64,000 nucleotides of DNA from Stenocarpella maydis (lineage: Eukaryota; Ascomycota; Sordariomycetes; Diaporthales; Diaporthaceae). The notes under the pieces are model-generated. The model was not told the origin of the DNA, made no database searches, and saw only the letters and a list, made by a program, of their open reading frames with translations. The stretch lies in assembly GCA_002270565.1 (NCBI GenBank), contig NQMI01000121.1, positions 53,152 to 117,151 of the forward strand. Reading direction: 5' to 3'. The translations under genes were made by a program, and so were the position numbers. Of this stretch, positions 1-10,368 are shown piece after piece; the stretch's first letter is position 1; each line of letters opens with the position of its first letter.

Positions 1-1672
1 TGGTGTGCTGAGCGAGATTATGTTATCTCATTGCTATGAGGTAACTAGGGGCTCTGATAGGCCCAAGCTTGCACATCGGACAGTATTGGCTTGGGTTGAC
101 GACGTCCGTGTCATCGAGTACCGGACTGATGGGTAAGATTTTCAAGGTGTCTTCAAGATGATATCTGCCCGAGGCTGCGAGTTTGGTGTTACAATTATAC
201 GAGACAAAAACCTCGCCTGCAGGCTTATAGGACCTCGCAGCCGGCGGCTGGGTACGACTGGGAACAAAGACGTGGCTTGCAAAGACGAGGAACCAGCACC
301 GTCATATTGTTTGGTGATGCATGCCATGTCGTCTGGATTGCCTCACGTGCAACCTTGTGCCACACGAAGCCTACTGCAGATAATCCGGTCCATGCGCAAC
401 GCTGGTCTCAGGCATGGGGGACAATTTCCTGCTTCTGTGGCCATTGTACGACCTCAAGCCAGGTAATATGCTCACACCCCCCTCCCCTCATTCATTCCTC
501 ACCAATTTTACGTCTGGAGGCAGCCACGGATGCAGACCTCGGGGAGCGGGCTCAGACGTTGGGGTCCGGGGGGCGGCCAATCATGGCGAGGGGAGAGGGC
601 AAAAGCAAGCCACAGCCAGAGAAAGGTGTGAGATGGGGCTAAAATTTCAAGTTGCTACCACAGTACAGCTGGCTGGGGGGAGCAGGCGGGAGGGGACAAA
701 GGAGAGTGAGGGATGACGGGTTGGCGGGATGACGCGACTCTGGCCATGACATATGCGCTCCCTCTCTCGGAGCCAATCTACACACACGCCTCCCATCTCT
801 TCTTCTCATCTGGACACACTCAGGCACTTTAAAATTTGGGGCAGGGATACGCCTGACCGCGACTCCGGCCTCTGAACACACCGATAGACGGTAGCTACCC
901 GTGTTGGAACAGCCAGCACCTGGTCATCCAAAATCGAAGCGTAAATTCCATGCCCTCCCTACCCACGCACGGCAAGACAAAATTACACCCCCCTTTTTCA
1001 TCCTGATGGGCTCCCTCTCTCGCACACAATATCCTCCTACACTGTGGCTTCTCCCCATCAATGCTCAATTGGCTGATGATAACCGCCTCAAGATTGCATC
1101 CAACCCTATTCTTCGCCATACTGCACATCTCCGCTAGTGTCGTGGGGTTTTGTCGAAGCTTGTGACAGCACCCCGGTGACGTCTCTGGGAGTACACACAC
1201 CCAAGTGCTATATAGCAGAGTCAGTACGTGCCACCTGCGGATTGGACTAGACAGAAACATGCAACCAGCTCAGACGGTCAACAGGTATCGAGCACGGTAA
1301 TGAAAAAAATATATCGAGGCACAGCGATCCGCACAATAATAAACTCGCTCTCTCCGGCAATCGTCCATTATCCCCTCAAGAGAACCAAGCCGAGCCCCAC
1401 ATCCTACGGAGTACAACCCACTCGCATACCTTGTTGTAGAAGCACGCCGAATCATCTATCCTATCTAATCCATCCAACGACCACCCCCCCCCCCACGACT
1501 CAACTATCCGCCCATCTTTCCCTGCCCTTTTATTCGAGCCTGGAACACTGGTCTTGTGTTTATGCCACAGCAGCAGCTCTACACACCATAAACAAAGCTG
1601 CTTCTCACAGCACGGCTCCCAGTCCGCCTGCAGCAAGCACCACCCGCCCCAGCGCCATAGCCTCCGACCACC
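1..1672. other. Region without a confident gene; 5' flank of PCT1
   Basis: One plus-strand frame is open from base 2 to a TAA at 134-136 and could be the 3' end of a gene entering from the left, but I recognise nothing in it. The rest has frequent stops on both strands and a composition unlike the GC-rich coding regions. Pyrimidine-rich, C-run sequence at about 1480-1670 fits the leader of the gene starting at 1673. Confidence 0.5.
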
Positions 1673-3324
1673 ATGTCATCCCCCAGCACAATCCAAGGCG
1701 GCAGCAAGCGCAAGCGGGGGGCAGCCGCTGCCCCGTCGTCGCCTGACCTCGCCGACCCCAAGAGCATACAGTCCGCCATGGACGCCCAGCTCCAGGCAGA
1801 GTCCCGCGACGCCTCAGGCGAGGAGGGAGACACCACCGCCCCAGAGTCGTCCGGCGCCCCGTCACAGGGCCACCGCAAGACCGACTCCGGGAGCTCACAG
1901 CGCCCGCCAAGCAAGCGCCAGAGGGGGAACAACGGCTCCGCCCCCGAGGCCTCTGCCAACCCCGGCGAGCCCAGCGACAACCCAGAGGCAAACCCAGACA
2001 CTGCCGACCGCGTCTCTAGGAAGAGCACCCTGAGGGGCCAGGCGGCCGCCAACAGCGCTGCCAGCAAGAAGGGCGAGGAGCGCATGCCGCCCCCGCCCAT
2101 TGGGAAGCTCACGCACCCCGTGGGCTACAAGACGAACCCGCCCCCTGCTGGACGGCCCGTCAGGGTATACGCCGACGGAGTCTTTGACCTCTTCCATCTC
2201 GGGTGCGTTATCCCCATTCGGTGCCCCTAGGATACCCGGAGAGCAGCTGACTGACGCCTCTCAAAACCACAGGCACATGCGCCAGCTCGAGCAGGCCAAG
2301 AAGGCCTTCCCCGACGTGTACCTCCTCGTGGGAGTGACCGGCGACGAGGAGACACATAAGCGAAAGGGCCTGACGGTGCTCTCGGGCAAGGAGCGCGCCG
2401 AGACCGTGCGTCACTGCAAGTGGGTGGACGAGGTGGTCGAGAACTGCCCCTGGATTGTTACCCCGGAGTTCCTGGCAGAGCACAAGATCGACTACGTTGC
2501 CCACGACGACCTGCCCTACGGGGCTGACGAGGGCGACGATATCTACGCGCCAATCAAGAAGGAGGGCAAGTTCCTGGTGACGCAACGAACCGAAGGCGTG
2601 AGCACGACCGGGATCATCACAAAGTAAGGAGCGCCCCCCCCCCTCTCCCCCCGGGCATNNCCCCCCCCACCCGTGGCTAACCCCCTTCACCCCGCTCCAC
2701 AGGATCGTCCGCGACTACGAAAAGTACATAGCCCGCCAGCTGAAGCGCGGCACCTCGCGCCAGGAGCTCAACGTTAGCTGGCTCAAGAAGAACGAGCTCG
2801 AGCTCAAGCGGCACGTCCAGGACCTGCGCGATAACATCCGCTCCAACTGGTCGACCACCGGCCAGGAGCTCGGCAAGGAGCTCCGCCAGTTCTGGCCGGC
2901 CAGCAGGCCCCAGAGCCCCGCGCCCCAGACGCTCGGTGGGCGCAACTCCTCGTCGGCCGCCGCCAACGGTAGCGACTTCCCCTCGAGCCCGTCCATGTCG
3001 ACCGCGGGCCCTAGGTCCCCCGGCGCCGACGGGCGGACGCAGAATGAGTTCATAACCGGGTACACGCTCGGACTGATCGGTGGTGTTCGCAGCTGGGTGA
3101 GTTACCACTTCTTACTTCCCCGTGCTCAGCCGGTATCGTCCACAAAGTGGTTGTGGTTAGTCTACCCCAGGTGCCGGGATGCTGACAGTCGACAGATGAC
3201 AAAGAGCAGGAGGAACCTCCGCCAGGAAGACAGCCGCCCGCCGAGTGACGAGGAATCGGAGGAGGAGACCCGCGGGCGGAAGGGGCAGGCGGCCGCCCCG
3301 GCCAGCGCCGCGACACCGGCTTAG
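1673..3324 (+). CDS. PCT1: Choline-phosphate cytidylyltransferase
   Basis: Makes CDP-choline from CTP and phosphocholine, the rate-setting step of the Kennedy pathway to phosphatidylcholine. Four exons, 1673-2202, 2273-2623, 2703-3096 and 3196-3324, keep frame and give about 467 residues. The cytidylyltransferase core is plain: [14 protein letters not shown] (the HxGH nucleotide motif, about residues 165-178, split by intron 1), [10 protein letters not shown], and [13 protein letters not shown] (about 282-294, the RTEGxST signature). A Ser/Pro-rich segment and an acidic Glu-rich tail follow, as in the membrane-binding and phosphorylated C terminus of the family. The N terminus (residues 1-160) is low-complexity and basic. 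Intron 2 carries two undetermined bases (2659-2660) in a C-run, so its exact length is unknown. The ATG at 1673 has an ACC ATG-like context. Identity is firm; the last exon is short and less certain. Confidence 0.95.
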
Positions 3325-3784
3325 GTGATGGGCAGGTGGTGAGTTATGCCGGAGAGGAGATGATGTATGGATGAATGGATTATGAGGCAGCCTGCCTAGA
3401 TCGACTGGGGAAGCAGGGGGCATAATTGGACAAGAGAGACAGTGCACGAAATGAAGAAGGGAAGGAGAAGGACGGTAATGAATGACATAGACGGAATTGC
3501 GCCTCGCTTGCACCGGGGGGGGGGGGGGGAAGGGCGGTTCGGTTGAGTTAGGATACACGGCTTCGGGGTCTACACAGAAAAGAAAAAGGGAACCAGAATA
3601 CCGGGTTGGTTGTTAGAAATGAATGGCGTTCCATGGGGACCTGCTTAAAAACGGCCTCGAGGAACCTTTCCTGTCTTGTGTGCGCTGTAGGGTAGAAGCA
3701 TGTAGCGTTTCTGCTGAAGCATCATCCCCTATGTCGCATGAACCTGTGTGAAAACGATGTCCATTATGTTCAAACTCGTGGGAA

Positions 3785-3820
<36 letters not shown>

Positions 3821-4194
3821 TGGCCGGGATATATAACCAACCACACGGGAGCTCATTAATGGTTCATTTTGATGGCAGATCTAGCGTCTACACCGTCTTC
3901 TTCTCTGTTCTCTGGACCCAACAATTAACCATGCCCTTCTGTGATTTTCCAACGCCGGTGCTGCAAGCAATGGCCGTTTTGTCCCGATGCAGAACAAGGC
4001 CTACGGGGTTCGACCCGGCTCCATTCGACCTCGGACCCGGGAAACCTTGTCTCCTTGTCGACCATCCACTCCGGTGCAGAGAACAGCAGTCGTCTATGTT
4101 GCCTGCTCGTCCCTCGCGTAGCCACTCAGGTCTCCCCGCAACACCTCACACCGCCCCAGCTACCGCCCCCGCCCTCCCGGCCCCCCGGCCGCCC
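3325..4194. other. Intergenic 3' flanks with simple repeats
   Basis: Lies between the convergent ends of PCT1 and RTF1. I see a G-run at about 3518-3531 and a (GT)n-(GA)n dinucleotide tract at about 3787-3820, but no gene. Confidence 0.6.
3787..3820. repeat. (GT)n-(GA)n dinucleotide tract
   Basis: About ten GT units followed directly by GA units, in the spacer between PCT1 and RTF1. Confidence 0.85.
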
Positions 4195-6361
4195 TCAGAT
4201 CTCAACGTCAATGTCCAGGTCCAGCGAGCCGATGATGTCGTCGTCCGTCAGCGCCCGGTGGATCTTGGGCACGCCGCCCTTGCCGTTGGCGGCGGCATCC
4301 TGCTGCTCCCGCAGCTTAGCCACGTGCGCCGGCACGGGGGTCTCGGCGCCGGGCCTGGGGGTCCCGTTGCGGGGTCGCTGGCCCCGCTGCCGGGCCGCCG
4401 AGTCGCCTGCGCTGTCCTGCGTTCTGACGGGGAACTTCTTCCTGAGCGCGGCGCGGCGCGACGACGCGTCCGCGGCGTCCGCGTCCGAGCCGCCGCCCTT
4501 GTCGGTGTGCGTCTCGCGCGCCCTGCGCCTCTCCGCTATCTGCGCCTCGCGCACCTGCTTCGCGTTGAGCTGCCGGTTGAGCCGGTTCTTCTCGGCCAGG
4601 CGGTCCTGCTGCGTCGGCCCGCTGGGCTTGGGCGGGGCCGTCTTCTTGAGCGAGGTCGAGAAGGCCAGGCGCGGCGCCGGCATGTTCTCCAGCCGCTCCT
4701 GCAGCTCGTCCGCGAGCGCAGTGTTGCCGTGGCGGCGCGCCTCGGCGGCCTCCTTTTCCAGCCTCGCCCGCTCGGCGCCGCTGAACTTGTCCCGCAGCGT
4801 GTTCTGGCGCTGGAGCTTCTCTGACAGCTCCTCATCCGTCCAGCTGCGGTTCAGGAGCTTGTTGATGTCGTCGACCTTTTGTATCAGCTCCGGCTTCTTG
4901 GGCAGGTTGATGCCGTCTTTCCCGCACACGATCTGATAGCGGTTCCATTCGGCCTATCGTCTGTTAGACGGGGTGTTGCGAGTCAGAGGTCGGACGGGGC
5001 TTACTTCTGTGAAGGGGCTCTCGGAGCAGGCAATATACGGCCACTCCTTCTCAGCCTTGCCATGCGCGGCGATCACGTACTGATCCGTGACAATGGTCTT
5101 GTGCTGCTCGTTCTCAACGGCATATGGCCGGCCGGTGGTGACGCCTTGCAACCCATCAGCAACGAACGGGACCTCGCACGGCTCCACAACTCACCTTTGA
5201 TGACTGCCATCCGGTACACGGGCACCTTCGTAGTAGGATCTGGCCCGATATGGATTCGTATGTAGCAGCCCCTGACGGTCTCGTCGAAACCTGGCCAGAA
5301 GTTGAGCTTGGCGAAGCGTGTGCGGCTGAGGCGACACCTCTCGATGTCCCGGAGCTCGGCGGGCAGAGCTCTCTCCGGGGTCTTTGACCTCTTCTTTGTC
5401 TTTCCAGCCCACTCCACGTCACTATCGTCGGAATGGCGGCTGCGGCTTCGGCTGCGGCTTGAACCGCTCCGGTAAGAAGGCGATCGGTGGTCCCGGCGTC
5501 GCTCCTCATCCTTGCGGCGGCGATCCTGCTTCTCTGCTCGCGCGCGCTTGAGGGTGTCGAATTTCGTGGACTTTGCCGTGGTGCGAGCTCGGGATGACTT
5601 GTGGTCGCCGTCCTCAAGTTCAGCAGCGCCAGCCTTGCGCTTCTTGTGCTTCTCTCCCTCCGTGTTCTGGACCATCTGCCTAAGCGTCGCAAGGGTCTTG
5701 GCTCGGTTCCTCTCCGCATGTCTCTCCTCGAGGATCCGCTCTCGCTCGATTTCTCGCATGGCCATGATCTCCTCCTTTTCCTCGTAGCTCTTGTACAGTC
5801 CTTCGACGGGGTATTTGTTCTCGCCCTCCTCGGGCTCCTTGCCCTGGTGCGCATCGGACTCTGCGTCCGAGTCGGATTCATCCATGGGCACCGAGGACTG
5901 CGACCGAGGGCTACCGGGATCGGAGCTGAGAGAAAGCAACAGGTTAACATGGCTGCGCAAGTGGCAAGTGAGATGCGAGAGTCGAAGAAATGAAGCGCAG
6001 ATGGGGTATGATGGCGAGAGCTGAAGACCGAAGTGGGAACTCACGCCTCACCCTCATCCTCCGACTCATCTTTGCTGCGTCCTTGAGACCTCTTCGCGGG
6101 GATCTTTTTTGTCGCAGGGCTCCTTGGGGACGAGCGCTCCGCAGGCTGGGCGCTCGGTGATCTATCAGGACCGCGGCTTCGGCTCTGGCTGCGAGACTGG
6201 TTGCGAGCCCGGCTGCGACTGCGGCTGCGACTGCGGCTGCGACTGCGGCCACGGCTGCCGGCATTGGATGCCTCATCTGAGGATCCATCGCCCCCGCCCG
6301 CGAGGGCGAGCAACATGTCATCGGGGTCTCCAAAGTCGGACATTTTTGCTGTATCAGGCAC
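4195..6361 (-). CDS. RTF1: RNA polymerase II-associated protein RTF1 (Paf1 complex)
   Basis: Paf1-complex subunit that binds Spt5 and promotes H2B ubiquitination during elongation. Exons 6045-6361, 5195-5925, 5005-5144 and 4195-4953 join in frame to about 648 residues, or 642 from the second Met (MSDFGDPDD, base 6343), which looks like the more natural start. The N terminus carries an Arg-Ser dipeptide run and acidic stretches. The Plus3 domain begins about residue 300 (RCRLSRTRFAKLNFWPGF), runs through YRMAVIKG and TTGRPYAVE, and ends with FTEAEWNRY, crossing introns 2 and 3. A charged coiled-coil region and a tail ending SLDLDIDVEI follow. Intron 2 (5145-5194) is only 50 nt; without removing it the Plus3 domain is broken. 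A long plus-strand ORF over this gene is a GC-rich shadow. Confidence 0.93.
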
Positions 6362-6926
6362 GGGCGCCCGCGATGGGGGGTGTTTTGGTTGAGCGGTGGA
6401 AGACTGTTGATGTGTGTGTAGGCGTCAAGACGTCAGGTCGCAAGAGTCGAGCCACGGGGCAGTGTTGGGGCGGTTGAGTTGCGTGGCAAGGAAGAGGAGT
6501 TGCCAGCCGCGGGCGAGGGATCGGAGAAGGAGGGGCTTGAGAAAGGCCTGGTTAGAAATACTCGAGCGGCTTTGCCAGACGGACGACCTATTGAGATGCA
6601 AAATCCCACAATAGGGTCGACGAGGCAGGAGTAATTAGTAAAAGTAAGGGAACGGGTCAAGAAGCTGTGCCATTCTACTCGCAGCCTCACGCATTGTCTC
6701 CTGGCTGGGGTGGGGCCCCTACTGTCCCTGACCAATCATCGCCACACTGGGCTGGGGGCAGCGAGGCCCATTCCAGAGCTCAAGTGCTCCTGCAGGCAGG
6801 GTTCTGGAGAGCTAGCAGCTTCGCCTTGTCTGGGCATTCAGATCTCTGTTCTGTCGTTGCAATCAGTGTAAATTGTTCCCACAAACAACTAGAGGTCCGT
6901 CGGACCTGGCCACTTCTGCATCATGG
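6362..6926. other. RTF1 promoter and DHODH 3' flank
   Basis: Both flanking genes are on the minus strand, so this holds the RTF1 upstream region and the 3' end of the DHODH transcript. No coding signal is seen. Confidence 0.5.
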
Positions 6927-7946
6927 TCAAGCCCCCTTGAGGATGTCGCCGAAAATGCTCACGCCCTTGATTCCCAACCCCGTGCCCACACCCACAATGT
7001 CGGCACCGACAGCTTGCATTCTATCATACCCGGCACGGTCCAAGACTCCGCCCACGCCAATGATCTGAATATGATCTAAACCATTGCCCGCCTCATCTAG
7101 CATCCTCCGGATGGTCCTCACATTACCCAGGGCTAAGGGGTGCAATGGCGCGCCGGCCAACCCACCGATACCCGGTGCAGGTAGCGCAGGATCCGCGGAC
7201 GCCTTCACCTCCGGGTCAGCGAGAAGCAGGCATGACCCGAGGGTATTGGTGGCTGTGATGAACGAAACTCGGCACACCCCTTCCCGGTCCTGCTGCGCCG
7301 AGGACTTGAGGGCGGAAAAGAGCTCCACGTACTCAGCCGCGCGTGTATAAGGTGGGGTCTTCAGACCAAACGGGATTCGCGGGATGAGTGGCTCAGATAT
7401 GAGCTTCTGCAAGGCTGTCAGGTAGGACCTGAGCGAACCCCCGTTGTAGGCCGGTGGTGGCTTGTCCGGGATATTAGGACAGCTGAGGTTGATCTCCATG
7501 GCCAGCGGAAACGGAGTGCGTTTCCGCAGATGCGCGATGAGGGAGTAGCATTGTGCCACCTCGTCGGGACTGCCAGTCACAGAGATAATAAACCCTTTCC
7601 CAGGCCGAGCAGAAGGCGACTCCGCTATCTGCCTTATAAAGCCGAGGTAGACCTCCAGAGGGTATGGGCTATACCCGAGTGTGTTGAGACTGGCGTTCTC
7701 ATGGCCCTTCAGCTTGCTCCGGTCTTGCTCAGACTGGTGAGTGGCAGCGTCAAAGAGGGTGAATTGATGCTTCGATGAGTCATGGGCAAAGCCCGAGATC
7801 AGAGAGGTCCGAGTAGTCACAGCACCGGTATCGGGGCATTCGTAAAGCGCCCTGAGATCTTCCAGACTGGTGGCCCAGGGGTTCGCCGAGTTGACAAGGG
7901 GCAGGCTGACCTCGAGCGGCGGAGGTACAGTGACACTGGTGGCCAT
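6927..7946 (-). CDS. Dihydroorotate dehydrogenase, class 1A (fumarate type)
   Basis: Single-exon, 339 residues. Oxidises dihydroorotate to orotate in pyrimidine synthesis; class 1A enzymes are soluble, use FMN and pass electrons to fumarate. The motif MEINLSCPNIPDKP places the class 1A catalytic Cys at residue 156. GVGGV near residue 300 and GTGLGIKG near the C terminus fit FMN phosphate binding. The N terminus (LVNSANPWATS, GAVTTRTS) matches the class 1A start, with no mitochondrial presequence or membrane segment as in class 2 enzymes. In S. cerevisiae the class 1A enzyme is URA1, thought to be acquired from bacteria. Filamentous ascomycetes normally rely on a mitochondrial class 2 enzyme, so this may be a second DHODH. 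Substrate and role in this organism are inference. Confidence 0.9.
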   Translation of the reverse strand: MATSVTVPPPLEVSLPLVNSANPWATSLEDLRALYECPDTGAVTTRTSLISGFAHDSSKHQFTLFDAATHQSEQDRSKLKGHENASLNTLGYSPYPLEVYLGFIRQIAESPSARPGKGFIISVTGSPDEVAQCYSLIAHLRKRTPFPLAMEINLSCPNIPDKPPPAYNGGSLRSYLTALQKLISEPLIPRIPFGLKTPPYTRAAEYVELFSALKSSAQQDREGVCRVSFITATNTLGSCLLLADPEVKASADPALPAPGIGGLAGAPLHPLALGNVRTIRRMLDEAGNGLDHIQIIGVGGVLDRAGYDRMQAVGADIVGVGTGLGIKGVSIFGDILKGA

Positions 7947-8294
7947 GGCTGCTCGTGATGCGGTTCAAGGTCTCACCAGCCACAAGAAATCACGGAAAGA
8001 GGTCTTCTTTCGATGACTGAGAGCCTCTGCCAGAGGAGTTAGCAGCAGTCTCCCGAGGGATTACGTCCAGATGAAGGAGGTTATCCTGGCAGGGTACAGT
8101 TCATGGCCAGCGGGGTCCGGCACGATAAGATAAGAGGCTAGGTGTACCAAGGCAAGGCCGTCGTTAAAGTACCAAGTTTGAGGGTCTCACCATTGGCATT
8201 ATGTGTTGCAAAACTTAGTTGACTTACTATCTGCTCTCCTTGCTCTTGATTCCCACATGTCAATTTCATAGCCAGGTGATCAGAGACAACGGGC
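7947..8294. other. DHODH promoter and SFM1 3' flank
   Basis: Short spacer between two minus-strand genes. It contains no supported ORF. Confidence 0.5.
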
Positions 8295-9195
8295 CTAGAA
8301 TAAGTCATCTATCGCCTTGTCGGCGTCCTTCCCAATCAACTCCCTCATGCCCTGCAGGCGAGCATCAGTACTTGCGAGGAAGGGAGACATGGTGTGCGTC
8401 TAAGATCATACCTTTGGCATGATAGGTTGGCCATCTTCTCCCTTGACGTAGCGAAATGGCATCTCAGTGCTCTCGTGCTCGTTGATTTTCAACTCTGGAT
8501 GGTCGACGTAGGGAATGTCCTTGAGGGGAACTGTTGACAGGTCAGCCCGATTCGGGGCTGGTTCCCGCGGCATCGCCAGGAAGAAATGAAGAAATAAAAC
8601 CCAAGCACTGACGTTGTTGCTGAATCACCATGCGCGTCACCCGCACAGCGGTGTCGGTAGTCATCTGGACAGGACCGAGTCGGCGGCCTGTGAAGCCTTT
8701 TCTTCTCAACTCAGAGGTCCGATCTAGTCAGATTTCATAAGCAATCCTGCAGTGTTTCACGCAAATCACAGCACGCGTGAGAATTACCTCGTGGTGGGTC
8801 ATCGCCTGTTCCGCTCACAGCCATTAGAATCAAGCCAGGCAACATGTGGGGACTGGAGTGTAAATCGCACCTAGAATGCCGCCAAACAGAAAGGAGCCGA
8901 ACTCATGGGCATCCTCGGGCGAGAGGTCCTTCCCAGCCGCCGGGTCAAGCAGGCACACCGTGTCCTTGGTCGCGGCGTAGATGTTCTCGACGCTGTCCTG
9001 GGTTGCCTTGAAGACCGGGATGGCCTTGAGAGGCTCGGGGACCTTGAACCCGTCCGGCAGGGACGAGAGGGTGAAGCTGCTCCCCGAGTCCAGGGACTCC
9101 TCAGCGATGGCGATGTACTCCAGCTCAGACCAAGGGCCGAGCTCTGGGTCGAGGTGCTCGACGACGTAGACCTTGCCGCCGACGTTTGGTGCCAT
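8295..9195 (-). CDS. SFM1: Protein arginine N-methyltransferase SFM1 (SPOUT family)
   Basis: Sfm1 of yeast monomethylates ribosomal protein uS3 (Rps3) and has the knotted SPOUT fold. Five exons (8871-9195, 8788-8805, 8613-8723, 8412-8530, 8295-8351) join in frame to 209 residues, close to the yeast length. Exon 1 reads YVVEHLDPELGPWSELEY, the family start. FLFGGILG crosses into the 18-nt exon 2, which supplies DDPPR; then RTSELRRKGFTGRRLGP, QMTTDTAVRVTRMV, PLKDIPYVDHPE, MPFRYV and PIMPKG follow in the family order. The last exon ends KAIDDLF before TAG at 8295-8297. All introns are 60-82 nt. Reading exon 1 alone would give a false truncated protein. Methyl acceptor and role are from the family. 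Confidence 0.93.
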
Positions 9196-10368
9196 TGTCG
9201 ACCTTGGCGTGGCCGGTTTCCCTGACTGGTACGGTGATATCCTTGCTTGATTATTTAAATCAGTTTGGCAATGATGTCTTGGAACAGAGTTGGAATGAGT
9301 GAGGATTCAACGAGCCCAGGATGGAGAATATTGCGAGAATTGTTTTTTTTTCTTTTCTTTTTTGATGAGGATGGCGTGGATGAATTTTGTCTACCTGGGT
9401 ACTTCCAAGGGTGCCGCCCACATGCCTGAATGGGTTGGTCCTCGATAAATCCACACACAATGCTTAGCGTCTCGTCCTTGGCATTCTGCCCTACAAGGAC
9501 TCGCATCTGCAATAACATGACGGCTCATGTCGCACGCCCAAATCCACTCACCTTGGGCCATCGGAGAGGATTTGCATATCGAAGGCCTAGATCCCACCGT
9601 CTATCGGAACGGCTGCAAGCTGAAACGGCTGGCCAGCCCTGCTGGTGCTTCCACACAGGGATCACATGTGTTGGCTGGGCTGCGGTTTGGTCCAGGGAGG
9701 ACATCTGCATCTGGGTTTGAATAAGCAGACGGCACGCTGCATTAGGAGATGCGCGGCAGACAGACAGACAGACAGACAGACTATGGACGTCAAACTCGGC
9801 ATCGATGAACAAGTAAAGTACTGACTCATGTGTCCTTCGAGTCTGCGGTACATTTATTACCCATTATCTTACTTACTGCCTGGGTGGGATTCGGTTCAAG
9901 AATCCTGATTCCCATCGTTTGGTCTTACACGGTTATCCGGACAGCCGGCTATGGGGTCCATAAATCTGTTCTGCACTTGTATCAATTGATTGATATACAC
10001 TACATCTGTACAGGGCCACGCCGCGCTGCCGCCCTCCCGAGGACCCCTGCCTCCCGGGGCTCAAACACCAGATTCCCTTACAGGGGGAATCTGGGGAGTG
10101 AGATCTGTCACCACAGACAGCAGTACAACCCGTCAGTCCCGACCGTAGTCCATCTTTCCAATCATCCACCACCCACCATCTTTCGACAGACACCACCCAC
10201 CGATTTCCGACGTCTTCACGCCCAGAGAACACCCTCCTTTTTTTTTCGACACCATCGCCTTCTGCATCGCCAATGAGTCCTGTGGTGCACAAGGCCTAGC
10301 AGCAAAGTCGCCCTTCCTCGCCCCTGGACCCATTTGGGTCAGCCTTCCACCACGGAAGAGCCACCACC
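9196..10368. other. Divergent intergenic region with CAGA repeat
   Basis: Separates SFM1 (-) from KEX1 (+), so it holds both promoters. A T-run sits at about 9344-9362 and a (CAGA)n tract at about 9757-9780. No ORF here has family resemblance. Confidence 0.55.
9757..9780. repeat. (CAGA)n microsatellite
   Basis: About six tandem CAGA/GACA units upstream of KEX1. Likely length-variable; no function inferred. Confidence 0.8.

Noticed and set aside
277..400. VILFGDACH, like the C-terminal FAD-binding motif of flavin monooxygenases
   Set aside because: The flanking residues do not continue the family pattern and no other monooxygenase motif is found in any frame nearby.
3748..4936. Long plus-strand ORFs (up to 358 codons)
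   Set aside because: They are antisense to RTF1 exon 4 and arise from its GC-rich third positions.
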